Assembly (NCBI GenBank): GCA_937890485.1
Contig: CALBXN010000006.1
Location: 1 to 8,814 of the forward strand
DNA from: an uncultured Treponema sp.
GTDB taxonomy: Bacteria; Spirochaetota; Spirochaetia; Treponematales; Treponemataceae
Reading direction: 5' to 3'
DNA: 8,814 bases
The notes under the pieces were generated by a model. It ran no database searches. It was given only the letters and a program-made list of their open reading frames with translations, and was not told the origin of the DNA. The stretch's first letter is position 1; each line of letters opens with the position of its first letter. Position numbers and translations under genes: made by a program. Positions 7,720-8,814 of this stretch are shown here, one piece after another.

Positions 7720-7733
7720 AAAGGAATAATACA
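7719..7733 (+). promoter_or_regulatory. Ribosome binding site of the hydrolase, starting in the bioY stop codon
   Basis: AAAGGA at 7720-7725 lies 8 nt before the ATG at 7734, a strong Shine-Dalgarno; the last base of the bioY TAG is adjacent. Only 14 bases separate the two genes. This is where codon style switches from the AT-rich block to the Clostridia-like right flank, so the site fixes the start of the hydrolase and also marks the right seam. Confidence 0.75.
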
Positions 7734-8814
7734 ATGAAAAAATTTATTTCTTTGACGCTCGTTCTTGTTATGATTTTTGCGGTTATGGCACCCGTAATTT
7801 CGGTGTCTGCTGTAAATGAAAGAACTCCCATCGTTTACATCCGCGGTAACGGTGACGGACTTTATTACCCTGACGGTACCCTCTGTGTAGCACAGTTTGA
7901 AGATCTTTCTCTGGATGGTGAAGGCGGCATTGACAAGGATACCATCGTTGAAACTGCAGTAAATATCCTCAAACCTTTCGTTTTAGAAGGTATGCTCTTT
8001 GATAAATGGGATAACTACGGTAGAGCTGTCTATGAGGAGCTTAAGCCTCTTTTCCCCGATGCAGGTCTTGACTATAACGGCAACCCCACAAAGGAAACAG
8101 GTGTTCATCCTCAGGTTATGGCTAACTCAATAGCAGCAGCAAAAAATCCTTGGTATTATAACGCAAACTCATCATACGCCTTCGCTTATGACTGGCGTCT
8201 TTCACCCTATGACCACGTTGACAGACTCCATGCTTATGTTTTACAGGTTCTTAAAACAACCGGTCAGGACCAGGTATCAATGTATTGCAGATGTATGGGC
8301 GGCAGCCTTCTTGCAGCATACCTCGAAAAATACGGACATCTCGGTCACATAAAGAATGTTATATTCTGTGATTCTCTTCAAAATGAATCAACTCTTTTCT
8401 CAAAGGCTTTCAGTGGTCAGATTGAATTTGATGCAAAGACTATTGAAAGATATGCAGGTCAGGTTGACTTCTTAGGTAAAACAGGTGACGGTGTTGGCTT
8501 TGAGTTTACAGATGTCCTTTATGAAATCGTATTCAAGACAATGGATTTCTTTAATCAGATAACTGTTACAGATAAAGCTCTTGACGAAGTAGAAAAACTC
8601 TATGAAAGACTTGCTAAGGCTCTTATGCCCGCTCTTCTTCACGCTTTTGGTATGGCTACACAGGTCAACTACTGGACTGAAGTCAACGAAAAAGATATGG
8701 ATGCTGCTCTCAACCTTGTTTTCGGTGAAAAGGGCTCAGAGCTTCGCACGAAGTACGCAGGGCTCATCGAAAAGATTCAGTATTACAGGGAACATGTTTC
8801 ATCAGATCTTGATG
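7734..8814 (+). CDS. Secreted alpha/beta-hydrolase (LCAT/lipase-like) with Cys at the nucleophile position, 3' end outside window
   Basis: The frame is open from ATG 7734 to the window end (360 complete codons), so the gene is cut by the window, not broken. Residues 1-26 are a signal peptide (MKK, hydrophobic core, VSVSA-type end; likely cleavage after A26). The mature part begins with a beta strand, TPIVYIRGNGDG at 31-42, where lipases usually have HG at the turn. AYDWRLSP at 151-158 resembles the FDWR motif of lecithin:cholesterol-acyltransferase-like lipases. The nucleophile elbow is MYCRCMGGSLLAAYLE at 183-198: the usual GHSMGG is CRCMGG, so Cys187 (codon TGT, 8292-8294) stands at the catalytic Ser. 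The acid and His of the triad are probably beyond or late in the visible part and cannot be assigned. Codon use matches argB at the other edge, not bioY. Substrate unknown; lipid or ester hydrolysis is only a family-level guess. Confidence 0.8.
   Translation, partial: MKKFISLTLVLVMIFAVMAPVISVSAVNERTPIVYIRGNGDGLYYPDGTLCVAQFEDLSLDGEGGIDKDTIVETAVNILKPFVLEGMLFDKWDNYGRAVYEELKPLFPDAGLDYNGNPTKETGVHPQVMANSIAAAKNPWYYNANSSYAFAYDWRLSPYDHVDRLHAYVLQVLKTTGQDQVSMYCRCMGGSLLAAYLEKYGHLGHIKNVIFCDSLQNESTLFSKAFSGQIEFDAKTIERYAGQVDFLGKTGDGVGFEFTDVLYEIVFKTMDFFNQITVTDKALDEVEKLYERLAKALMPALLHAFGMATQVNYWTEVNEKDMDAALNLVFGEKGSELRTKYAGLIEKIQYYREHVSSDLD

Noticed and set aside
300..7735. Direct repeats or insertion-sequence ends bounding the AT-rich block
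   Set aside because: AAGGGAAT at 314-321 and AAAGGAAT at 7720-7727 are similar but imperfect and look like ordinary purine-rich or ribosome-site sequence; no inverted ends or transposase were found.
1..8814. CRISPR array, tRNA, rRNA or riboswitch
   Set aside because: No regularly spaced repeats, cloverleaf-like sequence or known riboswitch core was seen on reading both strands; coding density leaves almost no room.

Overview
The window reads as a roughly 7.4 kb AT-rich block of spirochaete-type genes (about 316-7719) set between two pieces that look like Clostridia (Firmicutes). The flanks are the last 105 codons of argB (1-315) and the first 360 codons of a secreted alpha/beta-hydrolase (7734-8814). 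They share a more GC-balanced codon style: Gly GGT/GGC, Pro CCC/CCT, Leu CTT/CTC, Asn AAC. The middle block favours Gly GGA, Leu TTA/CTT, Asn AAT, Pro CCA and A- or T-ending codons throughout. Its gene content (Lnt for triacylated lipoproteins, an NHL/VWA exported protein, SurE, a galactokinase-family protein, BioY) suggests a gut or rumen Treponema-like spirochaete. This taxonomic reading is inference from protein content and codon style; no search was run.

Layout. 1-315 (+): C-terminal part of acetylglutamate kinase. 316-401: short convergent spacer with no convincing terminator. 402-5209 (-): a tightly packed four-gene operon, transcribed galactokinase-like -> surE -> TPR protein -> exported TPR/NHL/VWA protein. 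The genes are 1 nt apart or overlap by 16 and 1 nt, so translational coupling is likely. 5210-5276: divergent promoter region. 5277-7719 (+): lnt followed by bioY. 7734-8814 (+): start of the hydrolase, whose Shine-Dalgarno begins in the bioY stop codon; the gene runs off the window.

Biology. Lnt completes lipoprotein acylation in the inner membrane. BioY is the substrate-binding membrane subunit of a biotin ECF transporter. SurE is a metal-dependent nucleotide/phosphate-ester phosphatase. The last gene of the minus operon is an exported multi-domain scaffold whose VWA metal site looks lost. The first gene is a galactokinase homologue whose ATP-binding motifs are badly eroded although the catalytic Arg and Asp can still be aligned. 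The right-hand hydrolase has Cys where the family has its catalytic Ser.

Main points for a second look: the two compositional seams (assembly chimera versus real transfer), the Cys-for-Ser hydrolase, the apparent pseudokinase coupled to surE, and an in-frame stop in lnt followed by a coding-like lysine-rich tail that overlaps the bioY start.
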